From NCBI RefSeq assembly GCF_026870175.2, contig NZ_CP113977.2:2108001-2172000 (forward strand): 64,000 nt of DNA. The letters run 5' to 3'. Under the pieces are notes generated by a model, which was not told where the DNA came from, searched no databases, and was given only the letters and a program-made list of their open reading frames with translations. The DNA is from Flavobacterium aestivum. GTDB lineage: Bacteria > Bacteroidota > Bacteroidia > Flavobacteriales > Flavobacteriaceae. Shown here piece after piece: positions 26,299 to 35,141 of this stretch; position 1 is the stretch's first letter; each line of letters opens with the position of its first letter. Made by a program: the position numbers and the translations under genes.

Positions 26299-26337
26299 TT
26301 TTGATTGTGAATTAAATAAAGACATTTTTGAATTCTT

Positions 26338-27573
26338 TCAGATATTTTGGTCTTTCAGTCGTTTAATTTCCTTTGTTAGTGTTTGTTTCTCGGTCCTTGA
26401 TTTTGTCAGCTTAATGGCTTGCTCGTAATGATTAATAGCTTTGTTACTATCGGTGTCTGCATACAAGTAACCTAACAATCCGTGATAATAGTTATTATCA
26501 GTCAAGTTAAGTTTATGAGCTTCTGGTATGGCTTTTTCGTGTCCGTAAACTTTGGCAAAGGCAAATGTTCTGTTTAATGCTGTTATGGGCGAATACTCAA
26601 TAAGTATGAGTTGGTTATATAATTGTAAAACGTGATCCCATTTATTTTTGTCTGTAGATGTTGAGTGCCAATAGGCGATACCTGCTTCTAAATGGTATTT
26701 CGAGATTTCGTTCCCGTTACAGGCTTTTACTAAATAATAGTTTCCTCTTTCGATCAACGATTTATCCCATAAGTTTTTGTCTTGTTCATCAAAGAGGATG
26801 GCATCACCATTTATGTTTACTCTTGCTTCAAGCCGTGAACTCTGGAAACATAGTAAGGCTAATAAAGCGTTTGTTTGTGGTGTATTGGTAAATGAATTTT
26901 CTGTTAACAGGAGTGTAAGTCTGATTGATTCCGAACAGAGTTCTTTTCGGATAAGTTGGTTATTGGTTTTAGAAAAATAACCTTCGTTAAAAAGTAAGTA
27001 TAAGGTTTTTAAAACAGTATCTAATCGCGATTTGATTTCAGTTTCGCTTAATGATTTGATTTGAAAGTTGTCGCTACGAAGATTAGTTCTTGCTCTTTGT
27101 AGTCGTTTTTTAATGGTTTCAGTTTTGGTCAGAAACGCGTTTGCAATTTCTTCTATAGAAAACCCACAAAGAATTTGAAGTGCCAAGCAGATTTGACTTT
27201 CGGTTGAATTAGTTGAATTGCAAACCGCAAAAATCATGGCTAATTGGCTGTCAGAAATTGTCTGACTGCTAAATTCAAAATCCTGTTCTGCTTCATTTTC
27301 ATTCAGTTTAATAGTATCTCTGATTTGAGTTTCAAAAACTGTAAGGTGTTTGAAATAGTCTTTTGCTTTATTTTTGGCAACGGTATATAACCAAGCTGTT
27401 GGATTTTCGGGTAGTCCTTTAATTGCCCAATATTCTGATGCTTTCAAAAATGTTTCGCTTGCAATGTCTTCGGCAATTTCAATATTTTTTAATTGAAACG
27501 TTTTACAAAGTACAGCTACAATCTTGCTATACTCCGTCCTGAACAAATGCGGAGTGATTTCGTTTAATTCCAT
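26338..27573 (-). CDS. ECF sigma factor with C-terminal extension (ECF42-like)
   Basis: About 411 residues from the ATG at 27573 (MELNEITPHLFRTEYSKIV); an ATG at 27594 adds seven residues. Sigma region 2 is at about 10-80 (IEIAEDIASETFLKASEYW, AWLYTVAKNKAKDYFKH) and region 4 at about 115-165 (SIEEIANAFLTKTETIKKRL). The rest is the DUF6596/TPR-like extension typical of the ECF42 group (ALLALLCFQSSRLEARVN, HYEQAIKLTKSRTEKQ). In that group the extension controls sigma activity and the target is usually the neighbouring DGPF/YCII gene. Here that partner lies 45 bp upstream on the same strand, which fits well. No anti-sigma factor is present. Confidence 0.88.
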   Translation of the reverse strand: MELNEITPHLFRTEYSKIVAVLCKTFQLKNIEIAEDIASETFLKASEYWAIKGLPENPTAWLYTVAKNKAKDYFKHLTVFETQIRDTIKLNENEAEQDFEFSSQTISDSQLAMIFAVCNSTNSTESQICLALQILCGFSIEEIANAFLTKTETIKKRLQRARTNLRSDNFQIKSLSETEIKSRLDTVLKTLYLLFNEGYFSKTNNQLIRKELCSESIRLTLLLTENSFTNTPQTNALLALLCFQSSRLEARVNINGDAILFDEQDKNLWDKSLIERGNYYLVKACNGNEISKYHLEAGIAYWHSTSTDKNKWDHVLQLYNQLILIEYSPITALNRTFAFAKVYGHEKAIPEAHKLNLTDNNYYHGLLGYLYADTDSNKAINHYEQAIKLTKSRTEKQTLTKEIKRLKDQNI

Positions 27574-27618
27574 AGTAAAAAAAGGTCTTTGCATCGCTAC
27601 AAAGACCTTTGTAAAAAG

Positions 27619-27960
27619 TTACAATACGCTAATTTCCCTAATCTCAAGACTACCGCCTGCGGAAAAAACCGGACAATCCTGCACTAAAACGGAGGCTTCC
27701 TCAATTGATTCGGATTTTATGATGGTATAACCCATAATTGATTCCTTAATTTCAGTATAAGGCCCATCCGAGATTATGTCATTATCTGTCATTACTTTGC
27801 CAGTACTTACTAGGCGGTTTCCTCTGTCGGATAATTTGTTCTGTGCTGCAAAGCTTGCGACCCAATTGATCCATTTTTGTGTAGTTGCCTGCATTTCTTC
27901 TGGTGATAATTCAGGCATTGACTTGTAGTCTCCTCTAAATACTAATAAGAATTCTTTCAT
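27619..27960 (-). CDS. YCII-related DGPF-type protein, ECF42 partner
   Basis: 113 residues, one YCII/DGPF domain: MKEFLLVFRGDYKSMPELSP, WVASFAAQNKLSDRGNRL, SDGPYTEIKESIMGYTII with the group's DGP[FY]xExKE signature, and the end GGSLEIREI. DGPF proteins are small cytoplasmic dimeric alpha-beta proteins of unknown activity, regularly encoded beside ECF42 sigma factors. It precedes the sigma gene on the minus strand by 45 bp, so the two are probably cotranscribed and autoregulated. Confidence 0.88.
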   Translation of the reverse strand: MKEFLLVFRGDYKSMPELSPEEMQATTQKWINWVASFAAQNKLSDRGNRLVSTGKVMTDNDIISDGPYTEIKESIMGYTIIKSESIEEASVLVQDCPVFSAGGSLEIREISVL

Positions 27961-28136
27961 TTGTTTACAATTTTATTGTTTGTCTTAATGACGATTGATA
28001 TTGCCAAAGGGGGACAAAGTTTTTTAATTTTTTTGTTGAGGTATGTCTGCTTTTAAGTTTAACAACTTCGGTATTTAAATCTTCAACAACAAGTCGCTAC
28101 TGTATCTATCGGAGTTTTTATGTTTGCTTGATCTAT

Positions 28137-28550
28137 TTAATTTGGAGAATAGCTTGTTTTAGTCAAAATGCGGTCTTCAATGTTTCCTACCAAATCTCCA
28201 AATTTCGCACTTGTCTGTTTTTTGATTTCTATCCATTCTTTATCGGCTCTAAATTGTTCCCAGGCTTGCTTCATGGTTATTTCATTGGGCCATTCTAAAA
28301 GATAAATAAATTCAACTTTGTTTTCTGATTTTGATTCCCAAATAGAAGAAATTTTAAAGTTGTATTTCTTCATTATGCGCATAGCATGATCTCGAAATCG
28401 ATCATGAAAATCTTTCTTGTTATTTTCAAATATTTCATAAACACGCAATTCATAAATAGGATTTGGTTTTTTATCGGTGGCTACAACAGTTGTATTTTGA
28501 CATTTTACAGATGTTGTAATTAATAATAAAGTCAATAAAAGTAATTTCAT
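28137..28550 (-). CDS. Exported NIPSNAP-family protein
   Basis: 138 residues from the ATG at 28550, which gives a signal peptide (MKLLLLTLLLITTSVKCQN); an ATG at 28595 would add 15 residues ahead of it. The mature domain is NIPSNAP-like: YELRVYEIFENNKKDFHDRF, HAMRIMKKYNFKISSIWES, EFIYLLEWPNEITMKQAWEQ and FRADKEWIEIKKQT. These are dimeric ferredoxin-like alpha-beta barrel proteins; the bacterial ones have no settled function. It is a single gene with no close partner. Confidence 0.85.
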   Translation of the reverse strand: MKLLLLTLLLITTSVKCQNTTVVATDKKPNPIYELRVYEIFENNKKDFHDRFRDHAMRIMKKYNFKISSIWESKSENKVEFIYLLEWPNEITMKQAWEQFRADKEWIEIKKQTSAKFGDLVGNIEDRILTKTSYSPN

Positions 28551-28730
28551 ATTTGATGATTTATTGTGTTCATTTTGAAGGTTTACTCGGTACAATCAAA
28601 ACTAGCGGTTGGTTTTTTATACACGCGTAAATTTAATAAAAAGATTACAAAACAAAAGCTGCCTTATAAAAATCAAAGAATTTCCAAACACAAGTCAAGC
28701 TGCTACGTTGACGAAAGCTGATTTAAGCAA

Positions 28731-29837
28731 TTATTGTTTGATAAATTTTTCGACATTTGGGATTTTCTTTAATGATTTTGTGTTTTCATCAAGAATTTTT
28801 GAGGCGGTTTTGTTTATTTTTTGAAGAGGAATTGTTTTCCATTTTTCTAAATCCTTTTCAAAATCGGTATTAAATAACTCTTTGGATAAATCTCTGATCA
28901 CGCAAAATGCTGCAATCGAATGCCCGTTTTGGCTATCATAATTGGCATTATTTATAAAAAAGCCAACTCTTTTCAGTATTTCATTTTCTGTTTTATATAA
29001 TGCCAATTCGGTCAATTTTGCTCTATATTCTAAATCTGCAGAACCTATGCCTTTTAATTGTGGGAATAATTTATAGTCCGCAAAATGTCTGCCTTCATGA
29101 CCAAGATAACTAACTTTAAAAGCTTCTGATTTTAAATCATACGCTTTTTTTACACAAAACAAGGCTTCGTTGGTTGCCCAGCCAGCTGGATAGTACCTGC
29201 CCAAAGTGGCATATTCGCTCCAACCCAAAGTAATAAAATCATCCATAAAGTAGATTTTGACTAAAGTTTCCTTTCCGTCATAATTGAGCTTATAGATAGT
29301 ATCTTTTTCTGTTTTCCAAACTAACAAATCATACAAATTTCCTGTTTTTCCAAACCCTGTTGTATGATACCCTAAACTAGAGATGTATTTTTTTTGATAT
29401 ACATCGATACTGTCCTCATTGATGGTTAAATTTTTTGCAGCTGAAAAATTGGCTTTAAGAAAATCAGAAACATTTTTCATCATGAGGGTATCGTTTTTAT
29501 TTTCTTTGTTTAAGAATGATAACCGCCAATAATCTCTGTAAATTTTTAAAAGCTCATCCATTTTTGATTTTCGGGTTTCCAGGAAATCACTTTTATCTTC
29601 TTCAAACTTGAATCGGTTTTCAAAATTCGATTTGAATTGTAGGTCCTTTTGAGCTATTTTTTTTGTTGGATCTATATCCAGTAATGGCAAAGCCGATTTA
29701 GGATTCCCATCTAATGCCAAGGCATAAATTTTGGTGTAATCCAGTTTTATACTGTCATTTTGAATGGCTTGCGCATTTGTTTTTGCAATTGAAAATAAAT
29801 TCAGAATAAGTAAAATAAATAATTTGAAGATCTTCAT
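28731..29837 (-). CDS. Exported protein with HExxH zincin motif
   Basis: 368 residues, signal peptide about 1-23 (SIAKTNAQ). I do not recognise a named family. The N-terminal part is helical and charged (KMDELLKIYRDYWRLSFLN). Around residue 245 lies YLGHEGRHFADYKLF, an HExxH motif (HEGRH) followed about 18 residues later by DLEYRAKLTELALYK with a candidate third ligand Glu. That is the arrangement of gluzincin metallopeptidases. Proteolytic activity is inference from the motif. It stands alone on the minus strand; gaps on both sides show no shared operon. Confidence 0.7.
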   Translation of the reverse strand: MKIFKLFILLILNLFSIAKTNAQAIQNDSIKLDYTKIYALALDGNPKSALPLLDIDPTKKIAQKDLQFKSNFENRFKFEEDKSDFLETRKSKMDELLKIYRDYWRLSFLNKENKNDTLMMKNVSDFLKANFSAAKNLTINEDSIDVYQKKYISSLGYHTTGFGKTGNLYDLLVWKTEKDTIYKLNYDGKETLVKIYFMDDFITLGWSEYATLGRYYPAGWATNEALFCVKKAYDLKSEAFKVSYLGHEGRHFADYKLFPQLKGIGSADLEYRAKLTELALYKTENEILKRVGFFINNANYDSQNGHSIAAFCVIRDLSKELFNTDFEKDLEKWKTIPLQKINKTASKILDENTKSLKKIPNVEKFIKQ

Positions 29838-29944
29838 AATGAAAGGTTTCTATAAAATTTCCTGTTCCTTGTTTTTTCTAAATAATAGTCTTTAGTTAAT
29901 CATCATTTTTTAACTAATGAAGTTGCATAGCTTCTCTCTTGTTT

Positions 29945-30718
29945 TTAAAATACGCTATGAAAATTTTGGTTTTTAAGAACTGTCTCAACCTCTGTTCCTA
30001 GATATTGATATATTTTACTGTTCAAAGAATTTCCCATACTAATTCGTTTTACTCCTGCATTTTGGAGAGCATCAAAATCTGGTAGAGCAGGCATACAGAG
30101 CACATTTATTGGTAGGAGAGATGCCTCTGTTAAAGCCGATATATCTTCGATTTTTGTAACACAAGGGAAAAACAATCCATGGGCACCAGTGGTTTGATAA
30201 ATTTGGATTCTTTTCTGGGCTTCAACTAAGCTATTAGGCAAATTCAGCAAGAATGCGTCAGAACGAATATTGATAAACATCTCAATACCCTCTTTTGAAA
30301 GTTCTTCAATAACCGACTTAATTTTTTTAGAAAATGCTTCAGCATCTATAATTGTTCTTACTCCATGTTCGACTATAGAGTCTTCAATGTTTATTCCGCA
30401 AACACCAATTGTATTCAATTCCTTTATTCTCTTTACTATCTCGGCAGGCGTTTCTCCATAACCAGCTTCTAAATCTACTGAAAGCGGTATAGTCACTGAC
30501 GCTGCAATACGCTTTATTATGAATAAATATTCATCAAAGCTCATTTGTTCACCGTCATCGTACCCTAGCGTTTCTGCAACTGCGTAGCTTGATGTGGCGA
30601 TGGCTTTAAAATCCAGATCTTCCATTTTTTTGGCACTTTGTACATTCCAAACATTGCCAATCAACAATGGTTCCTGCTGATAGTGTAATTCTTTAAATTT
30701 TTGAAAATGATTTGTCAT
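29945..30718 (-). CDS. Isocitrate lyase / PEP mutase superfamily protein
   Basis: 257 residues from the ATG at 30718 (MTNHFQKFKELHYQ). TIM-barrel protein with LLIGNVWNVQSAKKMEDL, AIATSSYAVAETLGYDDGE, the metal-site strand PLSVDLEAGYGETP, and GVCGINIEDS. C-terminal segments RISMGNSLNSKIY close the barrel. This is the PEP phosphonomutase-like group (Pfam PEP_mutase), of which many members are uncharacterised C-C or P-C lyases; the KKCGH loop of true isocitrate lyase is missing. It is a single gene, possibly regulated with the lipoprotein and Crp-type gene further upstream on the same strand. Confidence 0.85.
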   Translation of the reverse strand: MTNHFQKFKELHYQQEPLLIGNVWNVQSAKKMEDLDFKAIATSSYAVAETLGYDDGEQMSFDEYLFIIKRIAASVTIPLSVDLEAGYGETPAEIVKRIKELNTIGVCGINIEDSIVEHGVRTIIDAEAFSKKIKSVIEELSKEGIEMFINIRSDAFLLNLPNSLVEAQKRIQIYQTTGAHGLFFPCVTKIEDISALTEASLLPINVLCMPALPDFDALQNAGVKRISMGNSLNSKIYQYLGTEVETVLKNQNFHSVF

Positions 30719-30811
30719 ATTGTTTAATTTAAAATTAGAGAGCAATTCTATTTTTTGTATTTAATTAATGTTAGTTTTTTTAATATCCTAAATTACTGAA
30801 TGCTTTAGTTT

Positions 30812-31282
30812 TTATAACTTACGGTTACTGCTAAAAGAATCTCTGAACATTTTCCAGCCCTGAGGAGTTTTTTTCCAGAGTACAAGGAATTTACCATCAT
30901 CAAATAATTCTCCTTTGTCATTAAAAGACTGCCATAAACCCTCTTCTGTTACAAACTCAAGGCCATCACCATATACGGCTGTTGTGATAAATTTGCCATT
31001 TCTCATTCCGTAGCTATCATAAGCTTTTCTAAAGAATTTTGATGCGGCATCATGACCATACATTGGTACAGAATTGGGTGCCATAATAACTGCATCCTTA
31101 GCATAACGATTGATGAAAATGGATGAATCGTTTTTTACGAATGATTCAAAATATATTGCATTGCTTTCCGCTATTGCTTTTTTGGCTTCTTCCAGAGCGG
31201 TATTTTGAATTTCTTTTTTAGGATCCTTACAGGCTAAAAGGCTTGTAAGGACAATTGCTGAGATAAATAATTTGTTTAGCAT
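30812..31282 (-). CDS. SnoaL/DUF4440-like lipoprotein
   Basis: 156 residues with lipoprotein signal MLNKLFISAIVLTSLLAC (Cys18). The mature part fits the NTF2-like fold of DUF4440: AIAESNAIYFESFVKNDSSI, NRYAKDAVIMAPNSVPMYGH, and the end GKFLVLWKKTPQGWKMFRDS. Such domains bind small molecules or act as isomerase-like folds; no activity can be assigned. It follows a Crp/Fnr regulator gene by 87 bp on the same strand. Confidence 0.82.
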   Translation of the reverse strand: MLNKLFISAIVLTSLLACKDPKKEIQNTALEEAKKAIAESNAIYFESFVKNDSSIFINRYAKDAVIMAPNSVPMYGHDAASKFFRKAYDSYGMRNGKFITTAVYGDGLEFVTEEGLWQSFNDKGELFDDGKFLVLWKKTPQGWKMFRDSFSSNRKL

Positions 31283-31369
31283 AATAGATTTATTGTTTTG
31301 TTACCATGCAAAATTCAGCTTATGCTAATAAAAAAGAAGTGACGTATATCACTATTTTGAGGAAGCTGA

Positions 31370-31948
31370 TTATTTTTTCAAACGGCTCAATGTTTCTCTT
31401 GTTACACCCAAGTATGACGCTAATTTCCTTTTTGAAACCCTTTGTATCAGGTCAGGGTACTCTTTAAGCAAGAGATTAAATCTTTCGGTAGCATCATTGG
31501 CCATATAGGTAAGCAGTCTTTTTTGTTGTTTTATAAAACTGTCGTTGGCTTTTTTACGGAAAAAATGCTCCATCTTGGGAATGGCTGAGCATAATTTTTC
31601 CCGATCATCAAATGAAATTGAAATCAATTCTGTTTGTTCAAGGGAATTAATCTCAAAAATGGCTGTTGTCTGGTTATAAAATGCTTGTTGGTCTGTAATC
31701 CAGCATCCTTCATTGGCAAATTGTATTATATGTTCTTTCCCCTCATTATCCGTAAAGTTGGATATAAGTAAGCCTTTTACAACCCAGTAGGTGTAGTTTA
31801 CTTTTTCCCCCTGTTTTATTAGGCTATCGCCTTTCTTGAGGGTGATTTTTGAAAAATAAGGTAAAATGTTTTCAAACTCTTTTTCTGTGATAGGAGAGAA
31901 GTTTGTAATATGTTTATAGAAGATGTGAAATTCAGCCGTCTCGTTCAA
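31370..31948 (-). CDS. Crp/Fnr-family transcription regulator
   Basis: 192 residues. The N-terminal cyclic-nucleotide-binding-like beta roll (about 15-130) has LKKGDSLIKQGEKVNYTYWV, LISNFTDNEGKEHIIQFANE and the dimer helix; the C-terminal winged helix is short, with RVSKRKLASYLGVTRETLSR as recognition helix. There is no Cys cluster for an Fe-S centre, so it is not an oxygen-sensing Fnr. It begins a minus-strand run with the SnoaL-like lipoprotein. Confidence 0.87.
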   Translation of the reverse strand: MNETAEFHIFYKHITNFSPITEKEFENILPYFSKITLKKGDSLIKQGEKVNYTYWVVKGLLISNFTDNEGKEHIIQFANEGCWITDQQAFYNQTTAIFEINSLEQTELISISFDDREKLCSAIPKMEHFFRKKANDSFIKQQKRLLTYMANDATERFNLLLKEYPDLIQRVSKRKLASYLGVTRETLSRLKK

Positions 31949-32020
31949 CTTTTTGTGATTTATATTTTTAGATATTTTATATTGCTCAACTGTTTATTTG
32001 TTTAGTAACTATGCTATTTT

Positions 32021-32180
32021 ACAATGACTGCTAATACCCCAGCCAGTCTTAAGCTGATGGGAATTTTTGTTCCTTGGGTTGTTTTATCACCAAACCAAAT
32101 ATACAAAAAAGAAGTTTTCTCCGACAACTATCAGGCTACCTTAAAAGCCATTAGTTCAAAACAATAGTTAGTAATGGCGA
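32021..32180. repeat. Candidate cassette site 1 (degenerate palindrome)
   Basis: Left end TGACTGCTAAT, right end GTTAGTAATGGCG. The inner part (GGGAATTTTTGTTCC and CCAAATATACAAAAA) is shared with the site at 62796-62940, 30 kb away. This is the leftmost place where the palindrome family described in the findings is seen. Confidence 0.45.
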
Positions 32181-32186
32181 ATAATG

Positions 32187-32226
32187 AACAAAGCCCTTCT
32201 ATCTTTCGACGGAAGGGCTTTGTTTT
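32187..32226. terminator. Intrinsic terminator after serine hydrolase gene
   Basis: CAAAGCCCTTC (32189-32199) pairs with GAAGGGCTTTG (32212-32222). It follows the serine hydrolase stop by about 20 nt on the minus strand and closely resembles the terminator at 34428-34461. Confidence 0.88.
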
Positions 32227-32244
32227 GCTGATTTAATTTTAAAT

Positions 32245-33573
32245 CTATATTATTTTGTCTCCTTTTTTGGTGCTAAGACCTTGGTAGACTGTTATTCCTA
32301 TGACTTTTCCATTCTCAACTTTAAACTTTACTCTAATGTCTTCTTCTTTTACAAAGAAAGAGTTCTCTTTGTCTGCAAATATTTGGATCTTAGGTTCATT
32401 TTTTATTTGTGCAAATAATTGATTATCAATACGTGCTATTTTTATATGATAATCTGTATTTATCTCATAGTCGCCCACATATTTTTCTAATACATCATCA
32501 CTAATTTTTGTTTCCTCAAAAAAGCGGTATGGCTTATCGTAAAGAATTGCTAAAATGGAAGTTCCGATTGATTCAATTTCTGTGTTATATATATTATTTA
32601 ACAAAATTACGCACACATCATCTTCTTCAATTCTTCCAAAATAACTGGTAAAACCCTCTATGTTTCCACCATGTGAGATCACCTTTTTTTCATATAAAGT
32701 ATCTATAAAACACCCCAATCCATATCCCTCCAAAAAAGGGGTATAGGCTTCTTTTAAAGTTGATTTTTTTAATACTTTGTTATTTAGCAATCCTTCATGC
32801 CATAAATATAAATCGTGTGCCGTAGTATATAATGCTCCTGCCGAATAAGTGACGGTTGAATCCCAAGGTATGGATTGCTCATATTTGTTTTTGGAGTATT
32901 TAGAATAACCAGTTGCTTTTTGGGTACTATTTAATCCCGAAAAATCAAAACCGCTATGATTCATTTTTAGGGGTTTAAGAATTAGTTCCCTAACATTAAG
33001 TTCGTATGGCTTTCCTGTAATTTTTTCGCTAATCAGTCCTAAAAGTTGATAGCCAGAATTGCAGTATGAATATTGTGTCCCAGGCTCAAAGTAAAGTGGT
33101 TTATCGACATAGAAAGACAGCATTTTCTCTTTACTCATATGTAATTGCTTGTTTTCTTTGAGAAATAAAGGATCTCTAAAGATTTCAGGAAGACCAGAAG
33201 TGTGTGTCAGTAAATGTTTGATCGTTATGTTTGGGTTGAACTTAAATTCTGGGAAATATTTGCTTATTTTATCATCCAGAGTTAATTTATTTTGTTCCGC
33301 TAATTTTAATATAACTGCTGAGGTAAATTGTTTTGTTGTTGATCCTACTTGATAGATTGTATTTGGTGTGTTACTGACATTGTTTTTTATATCTTGAAAT
33401 CCATACCCTTTTTCTAATAGTATCTTTCCTTTTTTACTTACCAGTACAGTTCCATTAAATCGATATAGGTTTGTTGCTTTATCAATAAGGGATTCTATTT
33501 TTTTATCAAATTCTTGTGCATTGCTGTGTAATGATGCAATAATAGCAAACAGTGTAATTAGTGTTTTTTTCAT
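32245..33573 (-). CDS. Exported serine hydrolase (beta-lactamase class C / PBP-like)
   Basis: 442 residues from the ATG at 33573, which gives the signal peptide MKKTLITLFAIIASLHSNAQ; the ATG at 33648 would add 25 residues. Family Pfam Beta-lactamase: SxxK motif S78-T-T-K81 in YQVGSTTKQF, YxN-type motif in YSYCNSGYQLLG, and the third motif in SHGGNIEGF. A C-terminal domain of about 100 residues follows. Such enzymes are periplasmic peptidases or esterases; true beta-lactamase activity is not implied. It is one of two related serine hydrolases here (see 40463-42112). Confidence 0.9.
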   Translation of the reverse strand: MKKTLITLFAIIASLHSNAQEFDKKIESLIDKATNLYRFNGTVLVSKKGKILLEKGYGFQDIKNNVSNTPNTIYQVGSTTKQFTSAVILKLAEQNKLTLDDKISKYFPEFKFNPNITIKHLLTHTSGLPEIFRDPLFLKENKQLHMSKEKMLSFYVDKPLYFEPGTQYSYCNSGYQLLGLISEKITGKPYELNVRELILKPLKMNHSGFDFSGLNSTQKATGYSKYSKNKYEQSIPWDSTVTYSAGALYTTAHDLYLWHEGLLNNKVLKKSTLKEAYTPFLEGYGLGCFIDTLYEKKVISHGGNIEGFTSYFGRIEEDDVCVILLNNIYNTEIESIGTSILAILYDKPYRFFEETKISDDVLEKYVGDYEINTDYHIKIARIDNQLFAQIKNEPKIQIFADKENSFFVKEEDIRVKFKVENGKVIGITVYQGLSTKKGDKII

Positions 33574-33932
33574 GATTTTGGTTAGTATAGGATAGTGGTA
33601 AGTGGTTATAAAAGAGTGGTGTATGCTGATAAGGAAATCTAAAAGCATGATACCAACCTAATTTGGTTAATTGAAGATCAGAGTTCTTTTTGGTTAAAAA
33701 GTATCACTCGTTTCTGATAGCAAAGCTCCGTTAATAGGTCTTGCTTAAATGTTGATTTAAAATAAGATTGTTTTTGCATTTTGGTTAGTTAGTTAAGAAT
33801 AGGACGATTAGCTAGCTGAATTGTTACAATCTTTTTTTGTCTACAATTTTTTAGGGCTTTGAAAAGCATAGAATTGGCAAAAACATTCAACAAACAAAAT
33901 AAACCAATCCTGAATTTTAATTGATTGGGATG
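33574..33932. other. Gene-poor spacer of 359 bp
   Basis: No gene can be supported. A 33-codon minus-strand frame (33779-33678, MQKQSYFKSTFKQDLLTEL) has little to recommend it. TTTTGGTTAGT occurs at 33576 and again at 33779, close to the ATG of the serine hydrolase and of that small frame, so a partial duplication of a leader is possible. CCAATC/GATTGG at 33904-33928 forms a weak hairpin at the DUF2809 gene stop. Confidence 0.4.
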
Positions 33933-34313
33933 TTATCTTAATATCTTTTTAAACCAATATTTTTCGACAATGATTACGATTGTAATTCCCGCAATATACG
34001 TTAGTAAATCAAGCCATGAGGATGAAGTTCCTATAACCGTTCTGGCAATTTTTGAATTTTCAAGACCAAGTTTTTCGACTATATTCAGATATTGAAGAAA
34101 TTCTGTTGCAAAAGAGAAAACCAATACTGATATCGCAACAGTTATAATTGGTAATTTGAGAAATGATCTAACAAAGCAATAAATTAAAATCACAACCAAG
34201 ACATCTCCCATATAGGGTCTGATAAAACGATCATGTACAAAAAGAGCAATCATGATCTCTATTATAAAAATCAAAATTGTTAAGGCAAAGTAGTTTCTGT
34301 TGAATGTCAGCAT
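33933..34313 (-). CDS. DUF2809 membrane protein
   Basis: 126 residues, four predicted TM helices: ALTILIFIIEIMIALFV, VLVVILIYCFVRSFLK, ITVAISVLVFSFATEFLQYL and WLDLLTYIAGITIVIIVEKY. The DUF2809 pattern is clear: RPYMGDVLVV after the first helix and GTSSSWLDLLTYIAG near the end. Related to VanZ-like small integral membrane proteins; function unknown. Single gene. Confidence 0.85.
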   Translation of the reverse strand: MLTFNRNYFALTILIFIIEIMIALFVHDRFIRPYMGDVLVVILIYCFVRSFLKLPIITVAISVLVFSFATEFLQYLNIVEKLGLENSKIARTVIGTSSSWLDLLTYIAGITIVIIVEKYWFKKILR

Positions 34314-34427
34314 AATGCTAATTTAGTTTTTTAAAATCAAGTAAGGAAAGAAAAGACGAGTGATACCCGAGTAATCAGAGAAGCCAGTAACATGTTACAA
34401 TACTTGACGTTTATTATACAAAATCAA

Positions 34428-34466
34428 CAAAGCCTTTCTGTCGGAAGATAGAAGGGCTTTGTTTTA
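34428..34466. terminator. Intrinsic terminator after PEBP gene
   Basis: CAAAGCCTTTC (34428-34438) pairs with GAAGGGCTTTG (34451-34461) with one G-T pair. Stem, tail and the bases up to the stop codon resemble those after the serine hydrolase at 32187-32245. Confidence 0.85.
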
Positions 34467-34489
34467 AGGATTTAGTTTTAAATCTTATA

Positions 34490-35050
34490 TTATTTTTTCT
34501 CTCTTTGGTAATACGTCACAATACTTGCTTTAGCAATGGTATTCGACCATAAATAGTACCCAACTGTTGCAGGATCTGTGTTAGCATCTAGGCCTAATTT
34601 GTCTGTTTTTAATGCGTATACCGTAATTATGTACTGATGTATTCCGTGGTTTTCTGGAGGGCATGGTCCGCCATATCCTGCAGCGCCATAATTTGTAATA
34701 CTTTGAATGGCTCCTTTTGGTGCTAGATTTAATTTTATATTTCCTGCATTGGCAACTAATTCATTAGTGTTATTTGGAATATCAAATACCAACCAATGCC
34801 ACCATCCACTGCCAGTTGGAGCGTCTGGATCATACATAGTGACTGCAAAACTTTTTGTGCCTTCGGGTGCATTAGCCCAAGATAATTGTGGAGATTGGTT
34901 TTTGCCTGTGCAACCAAAGCCTCCAAATTCCTCTGTTTTCGTTGCTTGTCCGCCCAAATCCTTGCTGCTTAAGGTAAATGTCTTTTGGGCAAAAATGGCA
35001 CTTGTTGTAAATAACAAACTAAGTAGTAGTGCTAAATTAATCTTTTTCAT
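34490..35050 (-). CDS. Exported YbhB/YbcL-type PEBP protein
   Basis: 186 residues, signal peptide about 1-21 (TTSAIFAQ). Phosphatidylethanolamine-binding/RKIP family: SPQLSWANAPEGTKSFAVTM, the conserved DPDAPTGSGWWHWLVFDIP and YGGPCPPENHGIHQYIITVYAL, with His of the anion-binding pocket. Bacterial homologues are periplasmic or cytoplasmic proteins with unclear ligands. A TACCTTTG -7-like element lies at 35085-35078 on the minus strand, 27 bp upstream of the start. Confidence 0.92.
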   Translation of the reverse strand: MKKINLALLLSLLFTTSAIFAQKTFTLSSKDLGGQATKTEEFGGFGCTGKNQSPQLSWANAPEGTKSFAVTMYDPDAPTGSGWWHWLVFDIPNNTNELVANAGNIKLNLAPKGAIQSITNYGAAGYGGPCPPENHGIHQYIITVYALKTDKLGLDANTDPATVGYYLWSNTIAKASIVTYYQREKK

Positions 35051-35077
35051 TTTTTTATTTGTTTAAGAATTAGACTG

Positions 35078-35085
35078 CAAAGGTA
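35078..35085 (-). promoter_or_regulatory. Possible -7 element of the PEBP gene
   Basis: Minus-strand TACCTTTG matches TAnnTTTG. A -33 partner at the expected spacing is not evident. Confidence 0.35.
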
Positions 35086-35141
35086 ATTGACCAGAAAGCC
35101 TTTAGGTTATTTTAAAAAGCTCTAAAAGTGTTTCTAAAAGT

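Noticed and set aside
33678..33779. 33-codon minus-strand frame MQKQSYFKSTFK...
   Set aside because: Too short, no family, and no promoter; kept only as a note in the spacer entry.
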